From contig CAUJFM010000030.1 in the NCBI GenBank assembly GCA_963169595.1, forward strand, positions 1-34,824: DNA of 34,824 nucleotides, written 5' to 3'. Each line of letters begins with the position of its first letter. Position 1 is the first letter of the stretch. Positions 7,420 to 16,007 of this stretch are shown here, one piece after another. The notes under the pieces are model-generated. The model was not told the origin of the DNA, searched no databases, and was given only the letters and a program-made list of their open reading frames with translations. The position numbers and the translations under genes were made by a program. The DNA comes from Bacteroidota bacterium. Its GTDB lineage: Bacteria; Bacteroidota; Bacteroidia; Flavobacteriales_F; PHOS-HE28.

Positions 7420-9348
7420 CTAGGCGTGGGCGGCCCGCCCCCTGAAGCGGATGTGGTACACGGTGCCCTCGCTGCTGCTGTCCACCGTCATGCGGCCATT
7501 GAGCTGGTCCACCAGGCTTTCGATGAGGGTGGTGCCCAGCGTGGTGCCGTCCGGCTGCAGCTTCTCCATGGGGAAACCCACGCCGTTGTCACCCAGCCGC
7601 AGGTCGTAAGCATCGCCCTCCACGCGGTGGATGGACAAGCGGACCAGCCCTTCGGACCGCCCCTTGAAGGCGTGCTTGAGTGAATTGGTGATGAGCTCAT
7701 TCAGCAGGAGCCCGAGCGGCACCATGGTGGTGAGGTCGAAGGCGAGCCCGGGGTCGATCTCGCTTTCATAGCCGATGGTATCGCTCACATCGTTGAGGCG
7801 CACCAGGTCCGTGAACAGGTCCTCGATGTACTGGCCCACATCCACGGTGGCCAGCTCATCGCCCTTGTAGAGCTTCTCGTGGATCAGGGCCATGGCGTTC
7901 ACCCTGTTCTGGCTTTGTTCGAAGGCCTGCTGCAGCCGGTCGTCGGTGAAGGTGGCGGCCTGGAGACGCAGGAGGCTGGCGATCACCTGCAGGTTGTTCT
8001 TCACCCGGTGATGCATCTCCTTGATGAGCATCTGGATGCGCTCGTTCGCCTGCTCCAGCTTCAGCTTCTCGCTTTGCAGGGCCGCGGTCTGTTCGTCGTC
8101 GCGAAGCCGCGCGGCCTTGAGGTTCTCCTTCATCCGCGCCAGTGCCAGGCCCAGCACGTCCTGCGGCCCGCGCACGTTCACCGGTGTGTCGTAATCGCCC
8201 CGGCCGATGGACTCGGCGCTGCTGGCCAGCGAACGGATGTTCAGGATCAGCTCATTGAACGACCGGGCCATCTGGCCGATCTCGTCGTTGGTGGTCACCG
8301 GCACCTCGGCGCTGACATCACCTGCGGCCAGCGCCCTGGCGGCCTGGCCCACCTCGGTCACCGTGCTGCGGATGCCACGCAGGATCATGAAGCCCATGAC
8401 CACCACCGCACCGACCACCCCGATGAGGGCGCCCAGCACGATGAGCAGACGCACCTGTGCATTGCGTGAGTTCTCGGCTGTTCCCTGCACGATGAGCGCC
8501 AGGGAGCGGTCCTCCACCTGCTTGAGCTTGTCCATGGCCTGCATGGACAGGTCCCACCATTCCTTGGGCGCGATGCCCAATTGGGAGACCACGCCATGCT
8601 CCTTCACCGTGCCGATGAGGCTGCGCATGAAGTTGACATCCGTGCCTTGGAACAGTTGGCGGTGCAGGGCGAGGACCTCGGGCGGTGCATCCTGTTCAAA
8701 GAGCAGCATGTTGGTCTCGTACTGCGACACCTGGCCGGCGAGCTCGCCCAGCTCGTTGCGGCTGAGGGCTTCGTCCGAGAACCCGATGCTGATCAGGTCG
8801 CGCACCTCACTGAGCGATTCCTTGGCACGGAGCAGGCGCAGATGCGCGTACATCCGGTCCTTGGTCTCCGGGTCGAGGGCCAGCTTGCCACGGCGGCCCA
8901 GTTCATCCATCACCGCACGGGACATGGTTCGGAATCGCTGGGCGGTCTCTTCGGCCGAGATGGTCCGGTCCTTCACCCTGGTACGCAGCAGTTCCAGCCC
9001 GTCGAAGGGCAGCCGCTCGGTGATGGATGGGCGCAGGGGCCTCAGGGGATCGTGCAGGGTGGCCAGTGCCGCATCGGTGCGGGTGCGCTGCACGTTGAGC
9101 TTGATGGCGTTCACCGGGCGGCCCGTGAGGTAGCCCACGGACAGGGCGGTCTCCTTTTGCAGTTCATGCGCCACGTTGGCGTACCCACCGATGAGGTCGG
9201 CCTGGGTATTGATGTAGTCCATCACCCGCCGCCGCTTCAGGCTGCCGTCCACCTGCTTGCCGATCAACAGCACCATCCCCAGCACCGGGATGCCGAGGGT
9301 GATCATGAACTTGACGCGGACCGGGAGGTCGGCAAAGCGCAACTGCAT
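7420..9348 (-). CDS. Sensor histidine kinase with NIT and HAMP domains (HisKA_2 type)
   Basis: A 642-residue membrane kinase. A first transmembrane segment (about residues 10-30) is followed by a large sensor region. Its start (HELQKETALSVGYLTGR) matches the nitrate/nitrite-sensing NIT domain, in which an LQKERGLSxGYL pattern is typical. A second transmembrane segment (about 300-321) leads into a HAMP domain and a coiled coil. The DHp domain is of the HisKA_2/HWE-like class, with MHHRVKNNLQVI at 445-456 and His447 as the probable phosphoacceptor. The ATPase domain follows, with NELITNSLKHAF and DNGVGFP. No response regulator is adjacent, so it is an orphan. The ATG at 9348 opens a short basic-hydrophobic N-terminus; TTTG of a partial -7 box lies 6 bases upstream. 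The ligand is not deducible. Confidence 0.88.
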   Translation of the reverse strand: MQLRFADLPVRVKFMITLGIPVLGMVLLIGKQVDGSLKRRRVMDYINTQADLIGGYANVAHELQKETALSVGYLTGRPVNAIKLNVQRTRTDAALATLHDPLRPLRPSITERLPFDGLELLRTRVKDRTISAEETAQRFRTMSRAVMDELGRRGKLALDPETKDRMYAHLRLLRAKESLSEVRDLISIGFSDEALSRNELGELAGQVSQYETNMLLFEQDAPPEVLALHRQLFQGTDVNFMRSLIGTVKEHGVVSQLGIAPKEWWDLSMQAMDKLKQVEDRSLALIVQGTAENSRNAQVRLLIVLGALIGVVGAVVVMGFMILRGIRSTVTEVGQAARALAAGDVSAEVPVTTNDEIGQMARSFNELILNIRSLASSAESIGRGDYDTPVNVRGPQDVLGLALARMKENLKAARLRDDEQTAALQSEKLKLEQANERIQMLIKEMHHRVKNNLQVIASLLRLQAATFTDDRLQQAFEQSQNRVNAMALIHEKLYKGDELATVDVGQYIEDLFTDLVRLNDVSDTIGYESEIDPGLAFDLTTMVPLGLLLNELITNSLKHAFKGRSEGLVRLSIHRVEGDAYDLRLGDNGVGFPMEKLQPDGTTLGTTLIESLVDQLNGRMTVDSSSEGTVYHIRFRGRAAHA

Positions 9349-9390
9349 GGCCTGCAAAGTACACAAGTGGCCCGCTCCGCGCATGCCCGT

Positions 9391-9398
9391 TAACTTCG
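9391..9398 (+). promoter_or_regulatory. -7 promoter element for the carboxylase operon
   Basis: TAACTTCG followed by GCGCC fits the TAnnTTCG variant that recurs upstream of starts in this window. It lies 25 bases before the ATG at 9424, in the 75-base divergent gap shared with the histidine kinase gene. Confidence 0.5.
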
Positions 9399-9423
9399 GC
9401 GCCGCCCGAAGGGGACATCGACC

Positions 9424-10965
9424 ATGGAACAACAGTTCAACGCGCTTGATGCGCGCATTGCGCAGGCCCTGGAGGGCGGAGGCGCCGAGCGGATCGCCGC
9501 CCAGCACAAGAAGGGGAAGCTCACCGCCCGGGAGCGCATCCACCTGCTCCTCGATGAAGGCAGCTTCCAGGAGATCGGTCAGTTGGTGACCCACCGCAGC
9601 ACGAACTTCGGCCTCGACAAGCAGAAATTCCTGGGCGATGGTGTGGTGACCGGCTTCGGCACCATCGATGGGCGCCTGGTCTACGTGTTCTCGCAGGATT
9701 TCACCGTGCTGGGTGGTTCGCTGGCCGAGGCGCATGCCCAGAAGATCTGCCGCATCATGGACCTGGCCATGCAGAACGGCGCGCCCGTGATCGGGCTCAA
9801 TGACAGCGGCGGAGCGCGCATCCAGGAGGGTGTGGTGTCCCTGGGCGGCTACGCGGACATCTTCTACCGCAACGTGCGCGCCAGCGGGGTCATCCCCCAG
9901 ATCAGCGCCATCCTGGGTCCCTGTGCGGGAGGCGCGGTGTACAGCCCGGCCCTCACCGATTTCGTACTCATGGCCGAGGGCACCAGCTACATGTTCGTCA
10001 CCGGGCCCAATGTGGTCAAGACGGTGACCCACGAGGAGGTGAGCAGCGAGGACCTGGGCGGGGCCATGACCCATGCGAGCAAGAGCGGCGTGGCCCACTT
10101 CACGGCGGCCAATGAGATCGAGGCCATCCGGCAGCTGCGGCAGCTGGTGGGCTACATCCCCAGCAATTGCGAGGAGGAGCCGCCAGCATTGCCCTATACC
10201 CCGGGTGATGAACTGCGGCCCGAGCTGGATACGATAATCCCCGAGAACCCCAACCAGCCGTACGACATCCGGCAGGTGATGAACGCGGTGATCGATCCCG
10301 ACAGCAGCATGGAGGTGCATGCCGAGTATGCCCGCAACATGGTCATCGGCTTCGCCCGCGTGGGGGGACGTACTGTGGGCTGCGTGGCCAACCAGCCCGC
10401 GGTGCTCGCCGGGGTGCTCGACATCGATGCCAGCACCAAGGCCGCACGCTTCGTGCGCTTCTGCGATGCCTTCAACATCCCCCTGCTGGTGTTCGTGGAC
10501 GTACCCGGCTTCCTGCCTGGTACCGACCAGGAATGGCGGGGCATCATCAACCATGGGGCGAAGCTGCTCTATGCCTTCAGCGAGGCCACCGTGCCGCGCA
10601 TCACGGTCATTACCCGCAAGGCGTACGGCGGGGCCTACGATGTGATGAACTCCAAGCACATCGGGTGCGACATGAACTATGCGTGGCCGAGCGCGGAGAT
10701 CGCCGTGATGGGCGCGAAAGGCGCTGCGGAGATCATCTTCAAGAGCGAGATCGCCAAGGCCGACGACCCCGCCGCCAAGTGGCAGGAGAAGGAGGCCCAG
10801 TACAAGGAGCAGTTCGCCAATCCCTACGAGGCGGCCGCGCGGGGCTATGTGGACGAGGTGATCCGGCCCAGCCAGACCCGCATGAAGGTGATGGCGGCCC
10901 TGGAGATGTTGCGCAACAAGGTGGACAAACTGCCCCGCAAGAAGCACGGGAACATCCCCTTATGA
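9424..10965 (+). CDS. Acyl-CoA (propionyl-/methylmalonyl-type) carboxylase, carboxyltransferase beta subunit
   Basis: A 513-residue protein of the biotin-dependent carboxyltransferase family (PccB, methylmalonyl-CoA decarboxylase alpha, 12S transcarboxylase). It has both crotonase-fold halves: the N half with NDSGGARIQEGV, ILGPCAGGAVYSPALTDF and YMFVTGPNVVK, and the C half with FVDVPGFLPGTDQEWRGII, KAYGGAYDVM and a C-terminal GYVDEVI. It transfers a carboxyl group between biotin and an acyl-CoA, most likely propionyl-CoA. The biotin carboxylase and carrier subunits are not in the window, so carboxylase versus decarboxylase is undecided. It is first in an operon; its TGA overlaps the next gene's ATG by 4 bases, coupling it to a two-component system. 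Confidence 0.93.
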   Translation: MEQQFNALDARIAQALEGGGAERIAAQHKKGKLTARERIHLLLDEGSFQEIGQLVTHRSTNFGLDKQKFLGDGVVTGFGTIDGRLVYVFSQDFTVLGGSLAEAHAQKICRIMDLAMQNGAPVIGLNDSGGARIQEGVVSLGGYADIFYRNVRASGVIPQISAILGPCAGGAVYSPALTDFVLMAEGTSYMFVTGPNVVKTVTHEEVSSEDLGGAMTHASKSGVAHFTAANEIEAIRQLRQLVGYIPSNCEEEPPALPYTPGDELRPELDTIIPENPNQPYDIRQVMNAVIDPDSSMEVHAEYARNMVIGFARVGGRTVGCVANQPAVLAGVLDIDASTKAARFVRFCDAFNIPLLVFVDVPGFLPGTDQEWRGIINHGAKLLYAFSEATVPRITVITRKAYGGAYDVMNSKHIGCDMNYAWPSAEIAVMGAKGAAEIIFKSEIAKADDPAAKWQEKEAQYKEQFANPYEAAARGYVDEVIRPSQTRMKVMAALEMLRNKVDKLPRKKHGNIPL

Positions 10966-12887
10966 ACGGGCTGCGCAGATGGACCCTGCTCATGGTCCTG
11001 CTGGTGGGTGCGCAGGCTCACGCGCAGGTCACCCAGGCGCAGGTGGATTCCGTCCTTGCCCTGCGGGATGATACGGTCAAGGTCATCGCCCTTTCGGACC
11101 TCTGTTTCGCATACCGGCGGGTGGATGGTGACTCCGCCCTCCACTTCGGCCGGTCAGCCGCGGAACTGGCCCGCAAGCTGGACTTCCCGCGTGGCGAGGC
11201 CCAAGCGTTCAACGACATGGCCATCATCCATATCGACCGCAGCGATTTCCGTGCGGCCGATAGTGCCCTGCACCGTGCGTTGTCCATCCGGCTCGCGCTG
11301 AAGGACTCGGCCGGGATAGGGGCCGTGTACAACAAGCTGGGCAACATGCACCAGGCGCAGTCGCGGTTCGAGGAGGCGCTGGCCGAGAACCTCGAGGCCC
11401 TCCGCATCTTCGAGCGCATCGGACCGAAGGCCAAGGAGGCGTTGATCCTCAACAACATCGCCATTCTCCAGAACAACCTCCGGCGCCATGCTGATGCCCT
11501 GGCCACGCAGGAACGCGTCGTGGACCTGTTGTCGTCCATCGGCGATTCCACCGGCCTGGCCACCTCCTGGGGGAACATGGCGAACTCCTACCTGGCCTTG
11601 GGCGATACCGGGCGCGCCATCAGCCATTACGAAGCCGCAGCGCAGGTGTTCCGCCGGCGTGATATGCAGCGTGAGCTGGGTGTGCAGTTGCACAACCTGG
11701 CCGGTGCCGTATTGGAGCAGGGCGATCGCCAACGTGCGGAGCGGCTCTATCGGGAGGCGCTGGCCATCCGTGAACGCACCGGGGAGAAGAAGGCGATCGC
11801 CTCTTCGCTCATCGGCCTTGGCAAGACCCTGATGAAGGCCGGCAAATGGTCCGCTGCACTGCCGCTGCAACGCCGCGCGCTCGCCATAAGCCGTGAGGTG
11901 AACGCCCGGAACGAGCGCATGCAGGCCCTGCTCGACATTGCGCTGGTCCACGCGCGGATGAACAATGGGGACAGCAGCTACTGGTATCATGATCGGTACG
12001 TGCAGCTGAAGGATTCGGTCTTCAACGAGGACCTTTCGGCGCAGGTGGCCGAGATGCAGGAGCGTTACCAGGCCGAGAAGCGGGAGCGCGAACTGCTGGA
12101 GCAACGTGCACAGATCGCCGTGCTTGCGCAGGAATCCGAGCGACGGCGTTCCTGGCTCGTACTGGCGGCCGCAGGCGCAGGCATGGTCCTGCTGGCCGCA
12201 CTGCTCATGGTGCAGGTGCAGCGCCGTCGCGCCCGCGCCCAGCGCGATGCGGCCATCATCCGTGAACGGGAGGCCGGACTGAAGGCCGTGATCGAGGCCA
12301 CCGAGGAGGAACGCCGCCGGCTGGCCCGCGAACTGCACGATGGGGTGGGTCAGCAGCTGGGCGGCCTCAAGCACAGGTTGGAGCATCTGCGCGGAGCCAT
12401 GGATGCCCCGGGTCTGCAGGACACCATCACCATTGTGGACGATACGGCCCGCGAGGTGCGCGACCTGGCCCACCAACTGATGCCCAAGACCCTGAGCCGG
12501 CTGGGATTGGTGCCGGCCGTGGAGGACCTCTTGCACAAGGCGTTCAATGGGACCGGCACCAGCGTGGAGCTGGACCATGTGGGGCTGGAGGCGGGGGTGC
12601 CCGACAGCATCGCCACCGGGCTCTATCGCATGATGCAGGAACTGGTGGGCAACATCCTCAAGCATGCCCACGCCACCGCGGTCGAGGTGCAGTTGTTGCG
12701 CAACAAGGGCCACGTGGTGTTGATCGTGCAGGACAATGGCCGGGGGCTGGTGCGCACGGAAGGTGCCGGTGGCCTGGGGTTGATGAACATCGCCGATCGC
12801 GCCCGGGCACTTGGTGGCACCTTTACCATTGAAGCTGCCCCAGGCCATGGCACCGTGGCCACGATACGTGTTCCTTTGCCGCAGTAG
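10962..12887 (+). CDS. TPR-repeat sensor histidine kinase, NarX/DesK type
   Basis: A 641-residue protein. It has a signal peptide (about residues 1-22), about eight tetratricopeptide repeats in the periplasmic or extracytoplasmic part (about 30-350, e.g. AVYNKLGNMHQAQSRFEEAL), a coiled coil, and one transmembrane helix (about 396-418). The HisKA_3 dimerisation domain follows, with EEERRRLARELHDGVGQQLG and phosphoacceptor His459. The ATPase domain has QELVGNILKHAHA, DNGRGL and GLGLMNIADRA. Such kinases usually phosphorylate a NarL/LuxR-type regulator, and one follows 9 bases downstream. The ATG at 10962 overlaps the carboxylase TGA (ATGA), which supports this start. The signal is unknown; TPR sensors in Bacteroidota usually act through protein-protein contacts. 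Confidence 0.92.
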   Translation: MNGLRRWTLLMVLLVGAQAHAQVTQAQVDSVLALRDDTVKVIALSDLCFAYRRVDGDSALHFGRSAAELARKLDFPRGEAQAFNDMAIIHIDRSDFRAADSALHRALSIRLALKDSAGIGAVYNKLGNMHQAQSRFEEALAENLEALRIFERIGPKAKEALILNNIAILQNNLRRHADALATQERVVDLLSSIGDSTGLATSWGNMANSYLALGDTGRAISHYEAAAQVFRRRDMQRELGVQLHNLAGAVLEQGDRQRAERLYREALAIRERTGEKKAIASSLIGLGKTLMKAGKWSAALPLQRRALAISREVNARNERMQALLDIALVHARMNNGDSSYWYHDRYVQLKDSVFNEDLSAQVAEMQERYQAEKRERELLEQRAQIAVLAQESERRRSWLVLAAAGAGMVLLAALLMVQVQRRRARAQRDAAIIREREAGLKAVIEATEEERRRLARELHDGVGQQLGGLKHRLEHLRGAMDAPGLQDTITIVDDTAREVRDLAHQLMPKTLSRLGLVPAVEDLLHKAFNGTGTSVELDHVGLEAGVPDSIATGLYRMMQELVGNILKHAHATAVEVQLLRNKGHVVLIVQDNGRGLVRTEGAGGLGLMNIADRARALGGTFTIEAAPGHGTVATIRVPLPQ

Positions 12888-12896
12888 TGCCGGTCC

Positions 12897-13547
12897 ATGA
12901 GCGTTGCCAAGGTCATCCGTGTGTTGCTGGCCGATGATCACCGGATCATCACCGACGGCCTGAGCTTGCTCCTCGAAGGGGTGTCGGACATGGAATGTGT
13001 CGGCGCATGCGCCAATGGGGCCGAGGTGCTCGAGAGTATCGCCCACCTTGGTGTGGATGTGGTGCTGATGGACATCGACATGCCCGTGCTGGACGGGATC
13101 GCCGCCACGGAACGGATCAAGCGCGACCATCCCGCCGTGAAGGTCGTCGTCCTGAGCATGCACGATGAACCTGCGGTGGTGAAACGCGTCATGGAGCTGG
13201 GTGCCGATGGCTACCTGGTGAAGAACTGCGGCCGCGATGAACTGCTCTATGCCATCCGGGCGGTGCACGCCGGTCAACGCCATTTCACCGGTGCGGTGGT
13301 CGATGGCCTGGTGCGCCAACGCAACGAACAGGCGGCCCAGCATGAACTGCTGAAGGACCTCAGCGAACGGGAGGTGGAGGTGCTGGCAGCGCTGGCCGAA
13401 GGGCTGGGCAACAAGGAGATCGGCGATCGGCTCTTCATCAGTCCGCGCACCGTGGATACCCACCGCACCAACCTGATGCGCAAGCTCGACATCCACAACC
13501 TGGCCGGACTGGTGCGGGTGGCCATGAAGGCCGGTCTGGTGAGGTAG
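12897..13547 (+). CDS. NarL/LuxR-family response regulator
   Basis: A 216-residue regulator with an N-terminal receiver (acidic pair Asp13-Asp14, phospho-acceptor Asp59 in LMDIDMP, conserved Ser87 and Lys109) and a C-terminal LuxR-type helix-turn-helix. The latter is visible as LSEREVEVLAALAEGLGNKEIG and SPRTVDTHRTNLMRKL. It lies 9 bases after the TPR histidine kinase and is surely its partner. Because both sit in one transcription unit with the acyl-CoA carboxylase, control of that operon or of acyl-CoA metabolism is a reasonable guess, not shown. All key phosphorelay residues are present. Confidence 0.95.
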   Translation: MSVAKVIRVLLADDHRIITDGLSLLLEGVSDMECVGACANGAEVLESIAHLGVDVVLMDIDMPVLDGIAATERIKRDHPAVKVVVLSMHDEPAVVKRVMELGADGYLVKNCGRDELLYAIRAVHAGQRHFTGAVVDGLVRQRNEQAAQHELLKDLSEREVEVLAALAEGLGNKEIGDRLFISPRTVDTHRTNLMRKLDIHNLAGLVRVAMKAGLVR

Positions 13548-13630
13548 GACCGATCGTTAAGCCTTGTGAACGGGAGGGCGACCGCTCAACAAGCGGGTGA
13601 CCCCCGTGTTACTTTGGTGTCCTACAACCA

Positions 13631-14269
13631 ATGACCATGATCATCAAGCTCGCTTCCGTAGCCGCTGTGGCCCTGCTGGCCGCCCTTCCGCACGACCCGC
13701 TGCCCGACCTGCAGATCGGGGCCGCACTGCCCAAGGCCGATCATCGCATGAAGGACGTTTCCGGCAAGGAGATCGCCCTCAAGGAACTGGTGGGTGGCAA
13801 GGGTGTGCTGGTGATCTTCTCGTGCAACACCTGCCCCTTCGTGGTGGGGTCCGAGGGAAGTGAAGGCTGGGAGGGACGCTATCCGGAGCTCGCCGCCTTT
13901 GCCCAACGCTACGGTGTCGGGGTGGCCTTCATCAACAGCAATGAGGCCAAGCGGAACGACGGTGATTCCTATGCCGACATGCAGGCCCGGTACAAGGAGA
14001 AGGGCTACCAGGGTGCCTACCTGTTGGACAAGGACCACGTGGTGGCCGATGCCTTCGGTGCGCGCACCACGCCCCATGTGTTCCTCTTCGACAAGGACAT
14101 GAAGCTCGTGTACAAGGGCGCCATCGACGATAACGTGGCGAAGGCCGCCGAGGTGAAGGAGCGTTGGCTCCACAATGCCATCGAGCGGCTCGCCGAGGGC
14201 AAGGCGATCGAGCCGACCATGACCCGCAACATCGGTTGCAGCATCAAGCGCATGCCGCACAAGCACTGA
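13631..14269 (+). CDS. Exported thioredoxin-like redoxin with CNTCP motif
   Basis: A 212-residue protein with a short hydrophobic leader (about residues 1-20) and a thioredoxin/AhpC-TSA fold. The active-site-like motif is FSCNTCPFV (Cys65, Cys68), followed by VAFINSNEAKRNDGDSY and a cis-Pro segment RTTPHVFLFD. A third conserved Cys lies near the C-terminus in IGCSIKR (Cys203). This pattern matches a widespread family often annotated as thioredoxin family or redoxin-domain protein; the exact redox partner is unknown. It probably acts in the periplasm. An alternative start two codons later (MIIK) is equally possible. It is followed by a candidate terminator and is probably transcribed alone. 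Confidence 0.85.
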   Translation: MTMIIKLASVAAVALLAALPHDPLPDLQIGAALPKADHRMKDVSGKEIALKELVGGKGVLVIFSCNTCPFVVGSEGSEGWEGRYPELAAFAQRYGVGVAFINSNEAKRNDGDSYADMQARYKEKGYQGAYLLDKDHVVADAFGARTTPHVFLFDKDMKLVYKGAIDDNVAKAAEVKERWLHNAIERLAEGKAIEPTMTRNIGCSIKRMPHKH

Positions 14270-14296
14270 GCGCGTGCGCACCAGTTGGTGAAAGGC

Positions 14297-14330
14297 AAGG
14301 CGCCGGGCCACGTGGTCCGGCGCTTTGCTG
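14297..14330 (+). terminator. Candidate terminator hairpin after the redoxin gene
   Basis: A 10-bp stem (GCGCCGGGCC at 14300-14309 with GGTCCGGCGC at 14314-14323, one G-U pair, loop ACGT) is followed by TTTGCTGTT. The T-run is short. The remainder of the 185-base gap to purD shows only TTCCTTTG at 14430-14437, a weak -7 candidate 17 bases before purD. Confidence 0.6.
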
Positions 14331-14454
14331 TTGATGGGTCCAGGCAACTAACAGGACGGTCTGTGTTCCCCATTGGCGGCGGGCCCGCACTGTTGAAAAC
14401 AAAGGGCCACAAGGGCCGACACTGCGGTGTTCCTTTGCACGAAATTCCATCGGC

Positions 14455-15768
14455 ATGAACGTCCTGTTGATCGGTAGCGGTGGCCGTGAGCACGCCATGG
14501 CCTGGAAGATCGCCCAGAGCTCGCTGCTCGACAGCCTGTGGGTGGTGCCCGGGAACCCCGGCATGGTGCGGCATGGTCGCATCGCCGAGGTGGACATCAA
14601 CGACCACAAGGCGCTGCGTCGCTTCCTGCTGGAGAAGTCCATCCGCATCGTGGTGGTGGGCCCGGAGGGACCGCTGGTCGAAGGGCTGCATGACCGCATC
14701 GCCGACGATCCCCAGCTGGCCGGTCAGGTCACGGTGATCGGGCCGCGTAAGGAGGCCGCACAGCTCGAAGGCAGCAAGGATTTCGCCAAGGAGTTCATGT
14801 TCCGGCACAACATTCCCACGGCTGCGCACCGCACGTTCGTGAAAGGTCAGTTGCAGGATGCGGTGGAGCACTTGGAACGCATGTCATCGCCCTACGTGAT
14901 CAAGGCCGATGGCCTCGCCGCGGGCAAGGGCGTGGTGATCACCAGCGACCGCAAGGAGGCCACGGCGGTGATCAAGGGCATGCTCGATGGCAGCAGCTTC
15001 GGTGCAGCCGGCGAGCGCGTGGTGATCGAGCAGTTCCTGAACGGGGTCGAGCTCAGCGCCTTCCTCATCACCGATGGGGAGGCCTTCAAGATGCTGCCGG
15101 CCGCCAAGGACTACAAGCGGTTGGGCGATGGCGACTCCGGGCCGAACACCGGCGGCATGGGGGCCGTTTCACCCGTGCCTTTCGCTGACAAGGAGTTCAT
15201 GCAGAAGGTGCACGATCGCATCGCGGCGCCCACGATCCGCGGTCTGCGCAAGGATGGCATTGCCTACAGCGGCTTCCTGTTCATGGGCCTGATGAACGTG
15301 AACGGGGAACCGTACGTGATCGAGTACAACGTCCGCATGGGCGATCCGGAGACGGAGGCCGTGCTGCCACGCCTGCGGAGCGATCTTCTCGACCTCTTCG
15401 AGGGCATCGCCACAGGTACCCTCAGCGAGCGCCACGTGGATGTGGACGACCGCACGGCCGTGACCATCGTGATGGCCTCGGAAGGCTATCCGGGCAAGGT
15501 GGTGACGGGCCGCGCCATCGGTGGGCTGGAACTGGTGCGGGAGGCCTATGTGTTCCATGCCGGAACGGCCGAGAAGGATGGTCAACTGGTCACGGCCGGA
15601 GGCCGTGTGCTGGCGGTCACCGCGTTCGGCAAGGACCTGGAGCAGGCCATTGCCTCCGCTTACCGCAGCGCGTCACTGATCGACTTCGAAGGAAAGGTGA
15701 TGCGCACGGACATCGGCCATGACCTGGTGCGCATGCGCACGCCCAAGGGGGCGCAGCAGCAGGCCTGA
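14455..15768 (+). CDS. purD: Phosphoribosylamine--glycine ligase (GAR synthetase)
   Basis: A 437-residue ATP-grasp enzyme of normal length, catalysing ATP-dependent joining of glycine to 5-phosphoribosylamine, the second step of de novo purine synthesis. The N-terminus MNVLLIGSGGREHAMAWK is diagnostic. The ATP-grasp part shows VIKADGLAAGKGV, AKDYKRLGDGDSGPNTGGMG and the metal-binding YNVRMGDPETEAVLPRL. The C-terminal domain with VMASEGYPG is intact. It is followed on the opposite strand by a DUF6341-like gene and then by a DUF6427-like gene and purQ on the plus strand, so this is a small purine neighbourhood. Confidence 0.97.
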   Translation: MNVLLIGSGGREHAMAWKIAQSSLLDSLWVVPGNPGMVRHGRIAEVDINDHKALRRFLLEKSIRIVVVGPEGPLVEGLHDRIADDPQLAGQVTVIGPRKEAAQLEGSKDFAKEFMFRHNIPTAAHRTFVKGQLQDAVEHLERMSSPYVIKADGLAAGKGVVITSDRKEATAVIKGMLDGSSFGAAGERVVIEQFLNGVELSAFLITDGEAFKMLPAAKDYKRLGDGDSGPNTGGMGAVSPVPFADKEFMQKVHDRIAAPTIRGLRKDGIAYSGFLFMGLMNVNGEPYVIEYNVRMGDPETEAVLPRLRSDLLDLFEGIATGTLSERHVDVDDRTAVTIVMASEGYPGKVVTGRAIGGLELVREAYVFHAGTAEKDGQLVTAGGRVLAVTAFGKDLEQAIASAYRSASLIDFEGKVMRTDIGHDLVRMRTPKGAQQQA

Positions 15769-15771
15769 TCC

Positions 15772-15951
15772 TCAGGCGATGGTGCCGTCCTGCTTGGCCT
15801 TGCGGTTGTACTTGCCCTGCAGGTTCAACCAGTAGACCATGCCCACGAACAGCAGCACGGAAATGGCGATGCTCGGCAGCCAACCCATGGCGGGGAGGAT
15901 CTTCATGGTCCACTCCAGGAAATGTCCGATGGCGAAGGAGATCTGTTGCAT
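15772..15951 (-). CDS. Small DUF6341-like membrane protein
   Basis: A 59-residue protein: an amphipathic N-terminal segment (MQQISFAIGHFLEWTMKILP), a transmembrane helix (about residues 24-44, IAISVLLFVGMVYWL), and a basic tail (GKYNRKAKQDG). Size, layout and position beside purD resemble DUF6341 proteins of flavobacteria; this rests on memory of the family and is tentative. The ATG at 15951 is chosen over an upstream extension because an exact -7 element lies between them. It starts divergently from the DUF6427-like gene. Function unknown. Confidence 0.65.
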   Translation of the reverse strand: MQQISFAIGHFLEWTMKILPAMGWLPSIAISVLLFVGMVYWLNLQGKYNRKAKQDGTIA

Positions 15952-15973
15952 CGTGCGTAAGCTTGGGGCCGCG

Positions 15974-15981
15974 CAAATATA
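15974..15981 (-). promoter_or_regulatory. -7 promoter element for the DUF6341-like gene
   Basis: On the minus strand this reads TATATTTG followed by CGCGGCC, an exact TAnnTTTG match 22 bases before the ATG at 15951. It argues against a longer N-terminus for this gene. Confidence 0.6.
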
Positions 15982-16007
15982 GCGCCCGGTCCATTCCACG
16001 GCCATCC

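Noticed and set aside
9349..10947. Extension of the NIT kinase frame through the carboxylase region
   Set aside because: The extra part is antisense to a highly conserved carboxyltransferase, and a short basic-hydrophobic N-terminus starts at 9348.
11154..13496. A 780-codon open frame on the minus strand opposite the TPR kinase and its regulator
   Set aside because: It is antisense to two genes with full domain signatures; its His/Gln/Gly-rich translation has no recognisable motif. Long antisense frames are expected in GC-rich DNA.
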